From: Synergistales bacterium
GTDB taxonomy: Bacteria > Synergistota > Synergistia > Synergistales > Aminobacteriaceae
NCBI GenBank assembly: GCA_025997935.1
Contig: BNVG01000087.1
Span: 1-8,379, forward strand
Direction of reading: 5' to 3'
DNA: 8,379 nt
Both the position numbers and the translations under genes were made by a program. How positions within the stretch are numbered: the first letter of the stretch is position 1; each line of letters starts with the position of its first letter. Positions 5,908 to 8,379 of the stretch are shown one piece after another. A model generated the notes under the pieces. That model saw only the letters and a program-made list of their open reading frames with translations, was not told the DNA's origin and ran no database searches.

Positions 5908-5966
5908 CCATAAAAGCAAACGGTAAATTACCTAACTTAATTGAATCTTTAGGTTACTTGCGTAAC

Positions 5967-5996
5967 AATTAACTCATTGAATGAATACGTTGTCAA
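5967..5996 (-). promoter_or_regulatory. Candidate promoter for the iorA operon
   Basis: On the minus strand a perfect -35 TTGACA (5996-5991) is followed after 18 bases by TTAATT (5972-5967), a poor -10. An inverted repeat GTTAC-N4-GTAAC (5953-5966) lies just downstream and could bind a regulator. If used, the leader would be about 110 bases. The -10 weakness keeps confidence low; another start within 5880-5960 is possible. Confidence 0.3.
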
Positions 5997-6028
5997 GCAT
6001 AATAAAAGCCCCGCGTTAGCCGCCGGAA

Positions 6029-6058
6029 TTGAAATTTCAACTTTTCGCGTGATATACT
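6029..6058 (+). promoter_or_regulatory. Sigma-70-type promoter for the VIT/VWA gene, with overlapping palindrome
   Basis: TTGAAA (6029-6034, 5 of 6) and TATACT (6053-6058, 5 of 6) are separated by 18 bases, and TGA just before the -10 makes an extended -10 element. This predicts a start near 6065 and a leader of about 30 bases before the ATG at 6097. The -35 is the left half of a perfect palindrome TTGAAATTTCAA (6029-6040). A similar, imperfect TTGAATTTCCAA lies at 6064-6075, so a repressor could occlude the promoter. Confidence 0.6.
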
Positions 6059-6096
6059 CTTTGTTGAATTTCCAAAAAACGAAAAGAGAGATCAAA

Positions 6097-8379
6097 ATGA
6101 AAAAATCAAATAAAATTTTTCTGCTGTTCTGTTTTTTGCTTTCCGCGCTTGCCGTTATGCCGGCGGGTTTCGCTTTTGGGGCGGATATCTCCGTGAGCGT
6201 CCTGGGCGCGGAGAAGCCCATCGAGCTTAGGGAATTGGACATACGCGGCTCGGTCGCCGGGAGTCTGGCAAGCACGACCGTGGATATGACGTTCTATAAC
6301 CCAAACGGCCGCGTTCTGGAGGGCGAGCTTCAGTTTCCTCTCTTTGACGCTCAGACCGTCACGGGCTTCGCCCTCGAGATGGGAGAGGGGAAAACAGCCG
6401 CGCTACGCGAGGCTGTACCGGTGGAGAAGGCCAAAGGACGGCAGGCTTTTGAGGCCATTGTCAGACAAAACATAGACCCGGCGCTCTTAGAGGTTACGCA
6501 GGGCGGCAACTTCAAAATGCGCGTATATCCTCTCTTGCCCGGAGGGACGAGGCGGGTGCGGGTCACGATAAGCGAGCGCCTTGACGGCGTCGATTCTTTG
6601 GCGTATCGCCTTCCGCTTTTCACATCGAAAAAAATAGAAAAATTCAGTTTATCGTTGAACTTGTCCGGGTTTGACAAAATGCCAAAAGCCAAGAGCGCTT
6701 CATCGCTGGATTTATCGTTTAGAAACGAAAACGGCGCGTTTGTGGTTTCGGCGGCTCAGGAAAACGTGTCCCTTCAGCCTTATGGCGCGGGCGGCGCGTA
6801 TCTTTTAGAGCTTAGCATCCCCAAAAAGGTCGGCGAAGCCTCGGTCGTTCTGGGTGAGCAGGGCGGCAAAACATATTTTTACGCCGATGTTCCAATAGAG
6901 ATACAAAAACATCCCCGCCCTCTCCCGGGCGCAATATCTATCTTATGGGACGCGTCGGCCTCGCGCAAAAAAGCCGACCACGCGAAAGAGCTGGCTTTTC
7001 TTGACGCTTTTTTCAGCGCAAAAAAAGACGCGTCGGTGCGTTTGAGCGTTATCCGTGACGTTAGCGAAGACGCAAAAGTTTTCAAAATCAAAAACGGCGA
7101 CTGGGGCGAACTGCGAAGCGCGCTACAGTCAATTGTGTACGACGGGGCCACGAACTTGGGTTCCTTCGCGCTTCCGGGCGTAGGCGCGGAAGAAGTCATT
7201 TTTATGTTTTCGGACGGGCTTGACAACTACAGCGTTACGCCGTTGTCCGCGCCGCTTTTCCCGCTTTTCGCCTTCATATCAGGTCCCGGCGTCGATATGG
7301 CGCGCCTGAAAAGCCTCTCCCGTAACGGCGGCTCCGTGATAGACCTCGCGAAAAGCGGCGCTGAGGCGGCGTTGTCGGAGATAACAAACGCCCCGCCAAA
7401 AATTCACGTGGACGGAGACGGAGTAAGCGAGCTTGTATGGCAATTGTCGTCGCCTTCCGTCTTATCCGTAGCGGGCGTAGTTGGTTCGTCCGCCGCGCTT
7501 GAAGTCAATGGCCGAAAAATCCCCATCGACACCCAAAACCTTCCGCGCTCGTCTCAGGCTCCGCTTGCGTGGGCCGCCATGAAAGTAGCGGAACTCGAGG
7601 CTGAAGCCGATATTCACCAAGGCGAGATCAGGCGTATCGGGAAGTCTTTCGGACTCGCCACCCGCGAGACGTCGCTTATCGTGCTCGACCGCGTGGAGGA
7701 CTATGTTCTCTACGATATAGAGCCTCCGGCGGAGCTCAAAAAAGAGTATGACCGCCTGCGCGCTCGTTCTATCGTCTCTACGCCTGAGCCGCGCAAACTC
7801 GACCGCGTGGCGCGCGAGTGGCTGGAGCGTGAGGAATGGTGGAAAAAGGACTTCCCCAAGGGCGAGAAAAAGACTCCTAATCAAGAACGGGATAACAAGG
7901 GTTTGGTCGTACTCGAAAACAGCGTGGCGCGCAATGCCGAGCTCGCCGCGCCAAGCGAAGCCCCTATGACGCTCGACGATAGCGTAATGTTAAACCAGGA
8001 ACAGGCCGAAGAAACGTCAGCGGGGACGAGCGAGACGAGCGCTGTGATAGCGTTGCGCCCCTGGACGCCCGACGAGCCTTACACGCGGCGCATGAGGGAC
8101 GCGAAGACCGAAGACCTCTACCGAATTTACCTCGACGAGAGATCAGACTACGAGAACAGCGTGGCCTTTTATCTCGATGTCTCGTATCAGTTGCGTGAAC
8201 GCGGATTAGAGGCTCTGTCTCTTCGGGTTTTGTCAAATTTAGCTGAGACGCCACTCGAAAACAGGCAGATATTGCGCGTTTTGGGCAAGCGTCTTATGGA
8301 GGCCGAGAGATTTGAACAAGCCGTCGTCATATTCAAAAAAGTCCTGTCTCTTGGCGAGGAAGAACCTCAGTCATACAGA
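6097..8379 (+). CDS. Exported VIT domain / von Willebrand A / TPR protein (3' end outside window)
   Basis: The frame is open from ATG 6097 to the last base (761 codons, no stop), so the C terminus is missing. Residues 1-29 form a signal peptide: KKSNK, a hydrophobic core FLLFCFLLSALAVM, and likely cleavage between about 26 and 29. A VIT (inter-alpha-trypsin inhibitor) domain spans roughly 32-160, ending in the typical FKMRVYPLLPGGTRRVRVTISERL. A von Willebrand A domain spans about 278-430 with all MIDAS positions: DASAS (Asp285, Ser287, Ser289), Thr352 in DGATNLG and Asp373 in FSDG. A charged, low-complexity linker is near 620-665. The region from about 690 (FYLDVSYQLRERGLEALSLRVLSNLAE and LMEAERFEQAVVIFKKVL) is TPR-like. 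In known proteins of this architecture a DUF2135 domain often follows; that part is unseen. The ribosome binding site is modest (AGAGAG, 6085-6090). It likely acts outside the inner membrane in metal-dependent protein binding; the exact role is unknown. Confidence 0.9.
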   Translation, partial: MKKSNKIFLLFCFLLSALAVMPAGFAFGADISVSVLGAEKPIELRELDIRGSVAGSLASTTVDMTFYNPNGRVLEGELQFPLFDAQTVTGFALEMGEGKTAALREAVPVEKAKGRQAFEAIVRQNIDPALLEVTQGGNFKMRVYPLLPGGTRRVRVTISERLDGVDSLAYRLPLFTSKKIEKFSLSLNLSGFDKMPKAKSASSLDLSFRNENGAFVVSAAQENVSLQPYGAGGAYLLELSIPKKVGEASVVLGEQGGKTYFYADVPIEIQKHPRPLPGAISILWDASASRKKADHAKELAFLDAFFSAKKDASVRLSVIRDVSEDAKVFKIKNGDWGELRSALQSIVYDGATNLGSFALPGVGAEEVIFMFSDGLDNYSVTPLSAPLFPLFAFISGPGVDMARLKSLSRNGGSVIDLAKSGAEAALSEITNAPPKIHVDGDGVSELVWQLSSPSVLSVAGVVGSSAALEVNGRKIPIDTQNLPRSSQAPLAWAAMKVAELEAEADIHQGEIRRIGKSFGLATRETSLIVLDRVEDYVLYDIEPPAELKKEYDRLRARSIVSTPEPRKLDRVAREWLEREEWWKKDFPKGEKKTPNQERDNKGLVVLENSVARNAELAAPSEAPMTLDDSVMLNQEQAEETSAGTSETSAVIALRPWTPDEPYTRRMRDAKTEDLYRIYLDERSDYENSVAFYLDVSYQLRERGLEALSLRVLSNLAETPLENRQILRVLGKRLMEAERFEQAVVIFKKVLSLGEEEPQSYR

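Noticed and set aside
5949..6275. 108-residue minus-strand ORF across the divergent intergenic region and the start of the VIT gene
   Set aside because: It overlaps the promoter and signal peptide of the VIT/VWA gene and has no family resemblance; the plus-strand reading is far better supported.
6351..8254. Several minus-strand ORFs opposite the VIT/VWA gene
   Set aside because: Each is short and lacks motifs, while the plus frame is open for 761 codons with a signal peptide, a VIT domain and MIDAS residues.

Overview
The window is an ordinary-looking bacterial chromosomal segment of compact genes. Coding DNA is moderately GC-rich, intergenic gaps are AT-rich, and TTG starts are used at least twice with good ribosome binding sites. 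The gene content is an amino-acid fermenter's: branched-chain amino acid export, 2-oxoacid:ferredoxin oxidoreductase, an amidase, and a YfcC/DcuC-type carrier. Together with a prepilin-like protein and a secreted VIT/VWA/TPR protein this suggests an anaerobe, possibly of Synergistota or a related diderm lineage. That placement is an inference from gene content; no phylogenetic marker is present.

Left end (1-949): positions 1-40 look like a corrupted Illumina adapter, not genome. Immediately inside it, 41-76 is a perfect inverted copy of 414-449. A single YfcC-family transporter gene is folded over at this point: its first part reads on the minus strand from 949 to 414, and the next part reads on the plus strand from 42 to 413. 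The simplest reading is a fold-back chimera at a contig end, so neither half should be taken as a natural gene product.

Middle (950-5849): an AT-rich divergent promoter region separates the transporter from azlCD (plus strand), whose ORFs overlap at ATGA. azlD meets a minus-strand nitrilase-superfamily hydrolase tail to tail with overlapping stop codons. Upstream of the hydrolase, after a strong GC-rich hairpin, lies a tight minus-strand operon in transcription order iorA, iorB and a GspH/FimT-like prepilin gene, with gaps of only 1 and 2 bases.

Right end (5850-8379): a 247-bp AT-rich divergent intergenic region carries short repeats and palindromes plus a good plus-strand promoter. It drives a large exported protein with VIT, von Willebrand A (intact MIDAS residues) and TPR-like parts. 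This reading frame is open to the last base and is truncated by the window.

The metabolic genes fit together plausibly. Amino acids are transaminated, omega-amide 2-oxoacids may be cleaved by the nitrilase homologue, aryl or other 2-oxoacids are oxidised to acyl-CoA by IorAB with ferredoxin reduction, and AzlCD exports branched-chain amino acids. No CRISPR, mobile element, RNA gene or clear novel system was seen. The points most worth a second look are the fold-back at the left end and the prepilin gene coupled to iorAB.
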